Shown piece after piece: positions 1 to 4,934 of a stretch of DNA of 5,208 nucleotides. Position 1 is the first letter of the stretch, and every line of letters starts with the position of its first letter. The stretch spans positions 1 to 5,208 of the forward strand of contig QUJA01000077.1 of NCBI GenBank assembly GCA_003480425.1, given 5' to 3'. The notes under the pieces are model-generated. The model did no database searches, had not been told where the DNA came from, and saw only the letters and a list, made by a program, of their open reading frames with translations. This DNA comes from Firmicutes bacterium AM31-12AC (GTDB taxonomy: Bacteria > Bacillota > Clostridia > Lachnospirales > Lachnospiraceae). The position numbers were made by a program, and so were the translations under genes.

Positions 1-4
1 AGCC

Positions 5-78
5 AAAAAGAGCCATTAAACCCCGTCCCCAACTGGCACCCCCCAGAAAAAGAGCCATTAATCCCCGTCCCTATCTGG
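5..78. repeat. Two tandem copies of a REP-like 32-nt repeat
   Basis: Two 32-nt units lie at 5-36 and 47-78 and agree at 29 of 32 positions. Each starts AAAAAGAGCCATTAA, continues with CCCCGTCCC and ends in CTGG. A 10-nt C-rich spacer separates them, giving a period of 42. Read on the minus strand, each unit begins CCAG, then GGGACGGGG, then a TTAATGGCTC part and a T run. The same pattern appears, less exactly, on the plus strand at 5157-5208. No gene overlaps the copies and the base composition differs sharply from the AT-rich surroundings. I infer a dispersed intergenic repeat (REP-like) family. No transposase is visible here that would name its mobiliser. Confidence 0.8.
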
Positions 79-197
79 TTCACTCTATCTGCTTCATGAT
101 ATTATGAAAATAAAAAACGGAATTTATAGAGAAAAGCACATGTCAAAGAAGCTTTGCGTAACTGTATATTTCAAATGTATAAAGGGAGGCGAATGAG

Positions 198-1094
198 GTG
201 AAAATTGTTCGAGGAATAGATTTTATAGAAGGAAGCAGAGAAGAAGAATTACCAAATTTTGAATCAAATTTTCCATATCTTGCTTCTCGTGTAGAATTAA
301 ATCAATATGCAGAAGATAGTATTCCATGGCATTGGCATAAAAGCGTAGAAGTGTTTTATGTAGAGCAGGGAAACCTTGAATACCGTACGCCTAACGGACA
401 TTATATTTTTCCGCATGGCTCAGGAGGCATGGTTAATTCTAATGTTCTTCATACAACGAAGCCACAAGAAGACAATACGGTACAGTTAATTCATATTTTT
501 GATCCATCATTTATTGGCGGTGAAACAGGAAATATAATTGTGAAAAAATATATTATGCCAATTATCACATCTGGAGAATTGGATATGATTCCATTATATT
601 CTAATAATTTGGAACAAAAAGAAATATTAGATCTTATAAGGAATGCATTTAATTTATCAGAAAAGGAATTTGGATATGAACTAAAACTGCGTGAGCAATT
701 AACTGAAATTTGGCTATCACTTTTCAAAATGTCATTTTCTGTGATTGAAAAAAAGAAAACTAATACGAGAGCGAACGACAGAATAAAATTGATGATGGTT
801 TATGTTTATGAAAATTATGCAGATAAAATTACTGTTTCTGATCTTGCAAAAGCTGGTTACATAAGCGAGAGAGACTGCTTTTGAGTTTTTCAAGAGTGTC
901 TTCACATGACGCCGTTAGAATATATCACAAACTATCGGCTACAAAAAGCCTGCTATATGTTAGTACATACCAGAAATACTATTTCTGTAATTAGTCAGGA
1001 GTGCGGATTAGGAAGTAGTAGTTTTTTCGGAAAGACTTTTCGAGAACATATAGGAATGTCACCAACGGAATATCGCAAAAAAATGGCAGAATAG
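198..1094 (+). pseudogene. AraC-family transcriptional regulator, interrupted by an in-frame TGA
   Basis: A cupin-type sensor domain is followed by a C-terminal AraC double helix-turn-helix, a family that usually controls carbohydrate genes. GTG at 198 is the start, with GGGAGG at 184-189; the ATG at 193 stops after two codons. The cupin strand motif WHWHKSVEVFYVEQG lies at residues 44-58. The first helix-turn-helix begins near residue 195 (KITVSDLAKAGYISERDCF) and meets TGA at 882-884, codon 229. The same frame then continues without a break (VFQECLHMTPLEY, ISVISQECGLGSSSFFGKTFREHIGMSP, ending KKMAE) to TAG at 1092-1094. Read through, the product is 298 residues, normal for the family. The family usually has arginine at the stop position, so one CGA to TGA change explains the break. 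The 228-residue product would lack most of the DNA-binding domain. A sequencing error cannot be excluded. Confidence 0.9.
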
Positions 1095-1118
1095 TGACAT
1101 ATAATTGCACTAAAAAGA

Positions 1119-1146
1119 TATTTATTCCTTAAAATTGCAGTATAAT
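1119..1146 (+). promoter_or_regulatory. Possible promoter for the HAD hydrolase gene
   Basis: A consensus TATAAT at 1141-1146 stands after the broken AraC gene. The best -35 candidate, TATTTA at 1119-1124 with a 16-nt spacer, is weak. Two AATTGCA copies at 1103-1109 and 1133-1139 flank this region 30 bp apart. The acetyltransferase scar lies between this promoter and the intact gene at 1299, so it would be part of that gene's leader. The call rests mainly on the -10 box. Confidence 0.35.
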
Positions 1147-1177
1147 GATAATTAAGAACAAAACATATCTTCTATGA

Positions 1178-1291
1178 AAGGATAATGTTTGGATTGGAAG
1201 TGGTAGCAATTTTTTGTCTGGAGTTACAATCGGTAAAAATAATGTTGTGGTTAGCAATCCATGTAAAGTAATTCGTTGCATAAGGGAGTAG
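1178..1291 (+). pseudogene. Scar of a maltose/galactoside O-acetyltransferase (hexapeptide repeat)
   Basis: In the frame starting at 1178 (just after a TGA at 1175-1177) the translation reads KDNVWIGSG, then SGVTIGKNNVV, then SNPCKVIRCIRE and a TAG at 1289-1291. Family members such as Maa and LacA acetylate sugars using acetyl-CoA and have a left-handed beta-helix. They carry DNVWIG..V.ILPGVTIGDN.VIGAGSVVTKDIP..VAVGNPC.VIR at this place. The scar keeps both ends of that stretch but lacks about 15 residues between NNVV and SNPC, which hold the GAGSVVTKDIP part. The N-terminal two thirds are also missing and no start codon is in place. It is therefore a dead remnant with an internal deletion. 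Its last codons, AGG GAG, form the ribosome site of the next gene. Confidence 0.8.
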
Positions 1292-1298
1292 AAAAGAA

Positions 1299-2081
1299 AT
1301 GAATCAGGTAAAAATTATTTTTTTTGATATTGATGGAACATTGTTGGAGATGGGAAAAACAGAGATAACACCGAATACGAGGAAGGCGTTATGTTTATTA
1401 AAACAAAATGGTATAAAAATATGTATCGCAACAGGGCGTTCGTTTGCTACCATACCAATGTTTGAGGGAGTTGTATTTGATGCGATTTTGGCATTTAATG
1501 GATCTTTCTGCGTTGCAGGTAATCAGGTAGTGGCAAAATGTCCTATTCCGGAAGAAGATATAGAAATAATTATTGAAAATGCAAAGAGAATGGAAAGACC
1601 TGTTTCTATTGCAACAGCGGAAGAGATTGTTGCAAATGGAAGCGATAAAGATTTAGAAGATTATTTTGCGATTGCACATCATAGGGTGAATGTATCCGAG
1701 AAATTCGAAGAATATGTGGACAAAGATGTGTTTCAAATCATGTTGGGATGTGACTTAGAAGAACGTAAGTATATATTAAAGGGAACGAAAAATGCCAAAT
1801 TAGCAGCGTGGTGGGATAGAGCCATAGATATTATTCCAAAAGAAGGTGGAAAAGGAGCTGCGATTGAACAGGTTCTTGCACATTATAAATTCTCAAAGGA
1901 AGAAGCCATTGCATTTGGAGATGGAGAAAATGATATTGATATGTTACTATCCGTTGGAAAAGGGATTGCAATGGGAAACGCAGCTGAAAAAGTGAAAGAA
2001 ATTGCGACTGATATTTGTGAAAGCGTGACAGATGATGGGATTTATTATTATCTGAAAAGCCAGAAGATAATAAATGAGTAA
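1299..2081 (+). CDS. Cof-type HAD-IIB family hydrolase (sugar-phosphatase-like)
   Basis: This is a cytoplasmic haloacid-dehalogenase superfamily phosphatase of the Cof/YbiV type. Such enzymes usually dephosphorylate sugar phosphates or flavin and pyridoxal phosphates; the substrate cannot be told from sequence. All four motifs are present. Motif I is FFDIDGT with nucleophile D10 and acid/base D12. Motif II is IATGR with T45. Motif III is K185 in PKEGGKGAAI. Motif IV is FGDGENDIDML with D208 and D212. The cap between residues about 85 and 180 fits the C2B (IIB) type. The length of 260 residues is normal. ATG at 1299 follows AGGGAG at 1283-1288 by 10 nt. The gene stands alone between a scar and a hairpin, with no operon partner visible. 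Confidence 0.93.
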   Translation: MNQVKIIFFDIDGTLLEMGKTEITPNTRKALCLLKQNGIKICIATGRSFATIPMFEGVVFDAILAFNGSFCVAGNQVVAKCPIPEEDIEIIIENAKRMERPVSIATAEEIVANGSDKDLEDYFAIAHHRVNVSEKFEEYVDKDVFQIMLGCDLEERKYILKGTKNAKLAAWWDRAIDIIPKEGGKGAAIEQVLAHYKFSKEEAIAFGDGENDIDMLLSVGKGIAMGNAAEKVKEIATDICESVTDDGIYYYLKSQKIINE

Positions 2082-2093
2082 AAGGTAGGTGGA

Positions 2094-2151
2094 AAATGCT
2101 CTGGCAGAGTTTTTCGTACATATAAGCACAAATTAATCTGCCAGAGCATTT
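2094..2151. terminator. Perfect 15-bp hairpin between convergent genes
   Basis: AAATGCTCTGGCAGA at 2094-2108 pairs perfectly with TCTGCCAGAGCATTT at 2137-2151, leaving a 28-nt loop. It begins 12 nt after the HAD gene stop and faces the convergent AraC gene, so a two-way terminator is the simplest reading. The loop is long for an intrinsic terminator and the T runs on both sides are short. It could instead be the two ends of a small repeat element. Its right arm stops 2 nt short of the recombinase scar. Confidence 0.55.
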
Positions 2152-2153
2152 GG

Positions 2154-2198
2154 TTTAAGTGTTGTTTCGATTGAAGCATGTCCAAGTTGATTCATGTA
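2154..2198 (-). pseudogene. Short scar of a tyrosine recombinase (phage integrase) C-terminus
   Basis: On the minus strand the frame from 2198 down reads YMNQLGHASIETTLK. Phage and conjugative-element integrases have the box II signature LGHASIETT or close variants just ahead of the catalytic tyrosine, and the match is close over about 11 residues. The frame has TAA directly upstream (2201-2199) and runs into the hairpin arm and a stop at 2133 downstream, so nothing complete is encoded and the active-site tyrosine is lost. Upstream, another frame gives FDVHMYN, perhaps the decayed preceding helix. The stretch is short, so chance similarity is possible but unlikely. If real, it marks a former integrated element. 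Confidence 0.55.
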
Positions 2199-2257
2199 TT
2201 ATACATATGCACATCAAACAGCGGAAAGCAGTTCTAATCATAAGAATAGGAAAATCT

Positions 2258-3052
2258 CTACTTTTTCATTTGATTCCGATATTCACGAGGTGATGCATGA
2301 TAACGTTCTTGAAATACACGGTTGAAAGTCCTCTGACTCTCAAAACCTGCCTGAATGCAGATATCCAAAACAGTATGATTGCTGTGTAATAACAGGTTAC
2401 ATGCATAATCGAGTCTGGCTTCATTTAGATAACGATTAAAGTTCATATGAAATGTACCAGAAAATACACGGGACAGAGAGGACTGGCTTATTCCAAGATC
2501 ATGAGCCATCTTTGGTAAAGTCAGTTCTTCTGTATAATGTGCAGCAATATAGGAAACAGTCTGATAGATGATATCATCACTTCCTACAGTGCTTTTGTCA
2601 ATCAGATGAAATAAAGGAAAGGTGCGGGCAAGAATAATCTGAATAAATGCCTGATGAAGAACATGCTCCTGTGAAAGTGCCGGATAAACCAGCATACTCC
2701 GAAGAGCATAATTTACATCAGGATGTACATCAGGAGCTGGAATTACAGGATTCGCAGGGCACATCTGCTGTAAGTCTTTGGTATAGCCAGATCCTAAAAT
2801 AGGAGAGGCAAGTGCGTAAATTGCTTTGCATGAGTTCTGATTGAAAACCTGATAATGATGGATCAGTTCAGGAAAAATAATTGCAAAATCGCCCTTCTCC
2901 ATATGATAAAGTTCGGTTCCTATACCAAGTTCCAAAGTTCCCTCTGTTACAGAAACAAGTTCCATAGACTTGTGAAGATGTGGAGAAATATGACTAGAAA
3001 TATCCTCTGAAATCTCTAAAGTTTCTTCATTTTCTTCATAAATTGGTCTCAT
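2258..3052 (-). CDS. AraC-family transcriptional regulator with cupin sensor domain
   Basis: This is a 264-residue DNA-binding regulator, intact and of normal length. The N-terminal part has the cupin pattern HLHKSMELVSVTEG (residues 25-38) and a following MEKGDFAIIFPELIHHY strand, as in sensors of sugars or other small ligands. The C-terminal hundred residues form the double helix-turn-helix: LTLPKMAHDLGISQSSLSRVF, then VLDICIQAGFESQRTFNRVF and the family end HASPREYRNQ. ATG at 3052-3050 is chosen because GAGG (complement of 3063-3066) sits 10 nt upstream. The open frame extends further to a TTG at 3115, but the predicted -10 box lies inside that extension. It diverges from a 30-codon small gene, and paired repeats in between suggest that it controls that gene and itself. 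The ligand is unknown. It differs from the broken regulator at 198-1094 and is not a close duplicate. Confidence 0.93.
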   Translation of the reverse strand: MRPIYEENEETLEISEDISSHISPHLHKSMELVSVTEGTLELGIGTELYHMEKGDFAIIFPELIHHYQVFNQNSCKAIYALASPILGSGYTKDLQQMCPANPVIPAPDVHPDVNYALRSMLVYPALSQEHVLHQAFIQIILARTFPLFHLIDKSTVGSDDIIYQTVSYIAAHYTEELTLPKMAHDLGISQSSLSRVFSGTFHMNFNRYLNEARLDYACNLLLHSNHTVLDICIQAGFESQRTFNRVFQERYHASPREYRNQMKK

Positions 3053-3071
3053 TAAAAAAATACCTCGCAGA

Positions 3072-3099
3072 ATTTGGCTACTTTTTAGCCGGATTTGGC
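3072..3099. promoter_or_regulatory. Likely AraC-type operator: two ATTTGGC direct repeats 21 bp apart
   Basis: ATTTGGC occurs at 3072-3078 and again at 3093-3099, start to start 21 bp, which is two helical turns. AraC-family dimers typically bind direct half-sites with this phasing. The right copy ends immediately before where the -35 box of the plus-strand small gene should be, a classic activator position. The same copy covers the expected start of the minus-strand regulator transcript, which would allow autorepression. GGCTA and TAGCC around 3076-3090 also form a small inverted repeat. Binding is inferred. Confidence 0.5.
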
Positions 3100-3103
3100 A
3101 AGA

Positions 3104-3132
3104 ATTATATCGCAAAAAAAAATATAATGCAA
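3104..3132 (-). promoter_or_regulatory. Promoter of the minus-strand AraC regulator
   Basis: Read on the minus strand, TTGCAT (3132-3127) and TATAAT (3109-3104) are separated by 17 nt, close to the vegetative sigma consensus. The predicted start near 3097 lies 45 nt upstream of the ATG at 3052. It also excludes the longer TTG-started version of the protein, because that codon would lie upstream of the transcript. Confidence 0.65.
3123..3128 (+). promoter_or_regulatory. -10 box for the small gene, without a good -35
   Basis: TATAAT at 3123-3128 precedes the ribosome site AAGGAGG at 3144-3150. Seventeen nt upstream of it (3100-3105) the sequence is AAGAAT, a poor -35. The only good -35-like hexamer, TTGGCA at 3095-3100, is 22 nt away, which is too far. 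A promoter with a consensus -10, weak -35 and adjacent operator repeats is what activator-dependent AraC targets look like. It overlaps the minus promoter face to face. Confidence 0.5.
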
Positions 3133-3159
3133 GTGTAAAGAAAAAGGAGGTAAAAAATA

Positions 3160-3252
3160 ATGAGCAAAATGAAAAAATGGTTAAACAATTGGTTTAAGGA
3201 ATCTGTAGAGTTCTATGGTTCAATGTTTCGTTATGGAATGTATTACAGATAG
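3160..3252 (+). CDS. 30-residue aromatic, cationic small protein, unknown function
   Basis: The 30-codon frame starts at ATG 3160 and ends at TAG 3250-3252. AAGGAGG at 3144-3150, 9 nt upstream, is the strongest ribosome site in the window. The product begins MSKMKKWLNNWFKESVEF and ends RYGMYYR. Nine of 30 residues are aromatic (two W, three F, four Y). Six K/R against two E give a net charge near +4. Residues about 4-19 could form an amphipathic helix with W7, W11, F12 and F18 on one side. There is no signal peptide and no hydrophobic membrane segment. It sits alone between an activator-type promoter and an intrinsic terminator, opposite an AraC regulator. I do not recognise the family. It could be a membrane-surface peptide, a small regulatory partner, or the leader of a lost sugar-transport operon. 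Confidence 0.65.
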   Translation: MSKMKKWLNNWFKESVEFYGSMFRYGMYYR

Positions 3253-3316
3253 GACAGAGGAAGAAAACAAACTATGAACCGTACAGAGAATCAAAAAAAG
3301 CAAGGTATCATGAAAT

Positions 3317-3356
3317 AAAGAGTTGCATCTTGGCAAAAAGGTGTAGCTCTTTTTTT
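3317..3356 (+). terminator. Intrinsic terminator of the small gene
   Basis: A 15-bp stem with three G-T pairs is formed by 3317-3331 and 3338-3352 around a 6-nt loop (GGCAAA), followed by a run of seven T at 3350-3356. It ends the transcript from the small gene about 100 nt after that gene's stop, so no downstream gene belongs to its operon. Confidence 0.85.
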
Positions 3357-3380
3357 GTGGAAAAATTGACAGAAGATAAG

Positions 3381-3555
3381 AGAATCGAATTGCAAGATTC
3401 TATCCCCTAAAATGCTGATATTTGTTGAAAAATCAGGCTTTTTGCAAGCAAAAATGAAAAGGCTATATATAGGTAGCCTGCGAAACTGGAATTGCCCATT
3501 TTGAGCCTGATTTTAAGAATAATGTCCTGACAGAGAGCAATGGAATGATTCTCTG
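3381..3555. other. Non-coding stretch rich in inverted repeats, possible structured RNA or repeat element
   Basis: The interval from 3357 to 3717 holds no convincing gene. Within it, several inverted repeats are stacked. AGAATC/GATTCT pair at 3381-3386 and 3396-3401. A 10-bp outer stem AAAATCAGGC/GCCTGATTTT joins 3429-3438 with 3505-3514. Inside it are two hairpins: TTTTTG/CAAAAA at 3439-3444 and 3449-3454, and AGGCTA/TAGCCT at 3460-3465 and 3474-3479. CAGAGA/TCTCTG pair at 3531-3536 and 3550-3555. Outer stem plus two inner hairpins makes a branched junction. No known riboswitch class is recognised, no promoter is evident, and no T-run terminator follows. It may be an RNA, a decayed element, or chance in AT-rich DNA. 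Confidence 0.4.
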
Positions 3556-3581
3556 CCCGGGATTCAAAAGGAATGGGAAAA

Positions 3582-3662
3582 ATGCAGGAGAAAATCAAAC
3601 GAATGCTGGTTACAGAAGCAAGCCGAATAGCAATGTATTTAAAATTAGGTGGATGTAATTGA
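3582..3662 (+). CDS. Possible 26-residue small ORF, doubtful
   Basis: ATG at 3582 opens 26 codons ending at TGA 3660-3662, with a weak AAAGG (3567-3571) about 10 nt upstream. The product starts MQEKIKRMLVTEASRIAMY and ends LGGCN; it is cationic at the N-terminus with a mildly amphipathic middle. It follows directly on the stretch of inverted repeats and precedes a palindrome. No family is recognised and there is no independent sign of translation. Confidence 0.2.
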   Translation: MQEKIKRMLVTEASRIAMYLKLGGCN

Positions 3663-3668
3663 AGAAAA

Positions 3669-3682
3669 ATATGATATCATAT
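3669..3682. promoter_or_regulatory. 14-bp perfect palindrome upstream of the DUF3784 gene
   Basis: ATATGATATCATAT is a perfect palindrome 35 bp ahead of the ATG at 3718. It contains TATGAT at 3670-3675, which could serve as a -10 box, so a repressor bound here would block that promoter. The -35 region is poor. Palindromes arise easily in AT-rich DNA, so this is a modest candidate. Confidence 0.3.
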
Positions 3683-3717
3683 GAGTAATAAAACAGAATT
3701 TAAGGAGGAGACTGTAA

Positions 3718-4050
3718 ATGAAATTATCAGATTTAGCAACAGGTTCTGATTGGACAGTGTGGATTGTCTTTGTGATATTTGCTGTACTTTCTATTATTTT
3801 ACTTTCTGGACACGGAAGCTGGTTCATTTCTGGATATAATACAGCTTCAAAAGAAGAAAAGGAAAAATATAATGAAAAGAAGTTATGCAGAACAATGGGA
3901 ATTGGAATGTCTATTATAGCAATTCTTCTATTAACTATGGGCTTGTTTGAAAATATTTTACCTGCATTTTTTGTATATATTGTATCGGGAATTATTTTGG
4001 TTGATGTCGTGGTAATTATCATTTTAGGAAACACGCTATGCAGAAAGTAA
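3718..4050 (+). CDS. DUF3784 family small membrane protein
   Basis: A 110-residue integral membrane protein with three predicted hydrophobic segments at about residues 14-31, 61-78 and 83-106. Between the first two lies the family signature GHGSWFISGYNTASKEEKEKY (residues 31-51) followed by KKLCR, the conserved part of DUF3784. This family is frequent in Clostridia and its function is unknown. The start is clear: AAGGAGG at 3702-3708, 9 nt before ATG 3718. It begins a same-strand run with a broken zinc-ribbon membrane gene 80 nt downstream and an SdpI-family gene after that. Such neighbours suggest a role at the cell envelope, possibly in stress or immunity to peptides, but nothing in the sequence proves it. 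Confidence 0.85.
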   Translation: MKLSDLATGSDWTVWIVFVIFAVLSIILLSGHGSWFISGYNTASKEEKEKYNEKKLCRTMGIGMSIIAILLLTMGLFENILPAFFVYIVSGIILVDVVVIIILGNTLCRK

Positions 4051-4130
4051 CAATTTTCAGCTTGTATGTAAATAAACAGAAAAAATCGAGAATAGATGAA
4101 TAAATTTTGAAAATCATCGAGGAAGTTACT

Positions 4131-4474
4131 ATGAAAAAATGTAGATATTGTGGCAAAGAATTAGATAGTAATTTGGAATTTTGTAGCAGTGAGTGCGAAA
4201 ACAGCTATAGAAAGATAATTGAAAAAGATAGACATAAAATTAAGTATTTCATTTCGGGCATTATTTTAGGGTTTTTAGCTATGTTTTATGGTGTTGTGTC
4301 AAGCCGCAATTGCATGATTGGAAGTGGAATTATAGTAATGGGGGTTACTGTTGTTGTGCTTCATTTACTACTCCAGAAACAACGGCTTTATTTGGAAATA
4401 AAAAGGCGAGATTTATCGGAAGAATATTAGGTATGATACTTATAGCGGTTGGAATATGGGTAGGGTTTATTTGA
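4131..4474 (+). pseudogene. Zinc-ribbon membrane protein, frameshifted by a 1-base deletion
   Basis: ATG 4131, after GAGGA at 4119-4123, starts a protein with a zinc ribbon of DUF2116 style: C4, C7, C18 and C22 (KKCRYCGKELDSN, FCSSEC). Two hydrophobic segments follow at about residues 37-56 and 60-80. In this frame the protein reads on into a polar, unrelated tail and stops at 4428-4430 after 99 residues. One frame over, from 4364, the natural ending appears: FTTPETTALFGNKKARFIGR, then a third hydrophobic segment ending GIWVGFI and TGA at 4472-4474. The junction near GTGCTTCATTTAC fits loss of one base from CTTCCATTTACT (L-P-F-T). The restored protein would be 114 residues. No slippery heptamer or stem is seen, so programmed shifting is unlikely. 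The 99-residue truncated form might still insert in the membrane. Confidence 0.8.
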
Positions 4475-4529
4475 TGACAATTTCAGTCTTTGGAGCAAAT
4501 TAATCAGAAGTTGAGAGGAGAGCTTTATA

Positions 4530-4895
4530 ATGTTTATATTTTTATTTGTGTGTTCACTTTTAGTACCGCTATCTATGATTATATTGGGATATACGTGGAA
4601 AGATAAGCCTCCTAAAGATCGGCAGGGGAGTTCGGGATATCGAACTACTATGTCAAGGATGAATGATGAAACATGGAGATATGCACATAGGTGTTGGGGC
4701 TGGATAAACTTTGTTTTAGGAATCATTCTGGTGATACTATCGATTTTTATTTTGATTTTAACAAAAGATAATACAAACTTTGAAATAATTTCTGTTTATT
4801 TGGTGTTTTTACAATTAGGAATTATGGTGCTTACAATTATTCCGACAGAATTTTTGTTGCATAAGCATTTTACAAAGCAAGGAATGAAAAAATAG
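4530..4895 (+). CDS. SdpI-family membrane protein (possible immunity protein)
   Basis: A 121-residue protein with three hydrophobic segments (about residues 1-20, 57-77 and 88-108). After the first comes the SdpI domain signature: GYRTTMSRMNDETWRYAHRC, with GYRT at 36-39, W49 and A52-H53. In Bacillus subtilis SdpI, a longer protein, protects cells from the SDP toxin and acts as a signal receptor; short homologues such as YfhL are common in Firmicutes. Immunity here is inferred from family only; no toxin gene is in the window. ATG 4530 follows AGGAG at 4516-4520 by 9 nt. It lies 55 nt after the broken zinc-ribbon gene on the same strand, with no terminator evident between, so the two may be co-transcribed. 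Confidence 0.82.
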   Translation: MFIFLFVCSLLVPLSMIILGYTWKDKPPKDRQGSSGYRTTMSRMNDETWRYAHRCWGWINFVLGIILVILSIFILILTKDNTNFEIISVYLVFLQLGIMVLTIIPTEFLLHKHFTKQGMKK

Positions 4896-4934
4896 CTAAC
4901 TTCCAATTGGCGAAAATGAAAATCGGAATTTTAA

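Noticed and set aside
5..78. Tandem repeats as a CRISPR array
   Set aside because: Only two units with a 10-nt spacer, units are not identical, and a related inverted copy lies elsewhere; no cas genes.
491..727. Minus-strand 78-codon open frame
   Set aside because: Lies entirely inside the AraC pseudogene coding sequence on the other strand; no ribosome site or family match.
882..884. TGA as selenocysteine or programmed readthrough in the AraC gene
   Set aside because: Regulators of this family carry arginine here and no cysteine or selenocysteine; no selenocysteine-insertion hairpin is evident after the codon.
1831..2129. Two overlapping minus-strand open frames over the HAD gene end
   Set aside because: Antisense to motif III and IV coding sequence of an intact enzyme, low-complexity products, one running through the hairpin.
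3053..3115. Longer AraC protein starting at TTG 3115
   Set aside because: The consensus -10 box at 3104-3109 lies inside this extension, and a good GAGG precedes the ATG at 3052.
3274..3318. 14-codon frame between the small gene and its terminator
   Set aside because: GAGG is too far upstream, the product is featureless, and its stop overlaps the terminator stem.
3412..3504. Plus-strand 30-codon frame in the same stretch
   Set aside because: Upstream bases (TATCCCCTAAA) contain no ribosome site and the frame is part of the stem structure.
3407..3598. Minus-strand 63-codon open frame in the gene-free stretch
   Set aside because: No ribosome site, no recognisable domain, and it crosses most of the inverted repeats; more likely a by-product of the structured stretch.
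3645..4034. Minus-strand 129-codon open frame
   Set aside because: Antisense to the DUF3784 gene, which has a clear ribosome site and family signature.
4427..4726. Minus-strand 99-codon open frame
   Set aside because: Antisense to the SdpI-family gene including its GYRT signature; no ribosome site.
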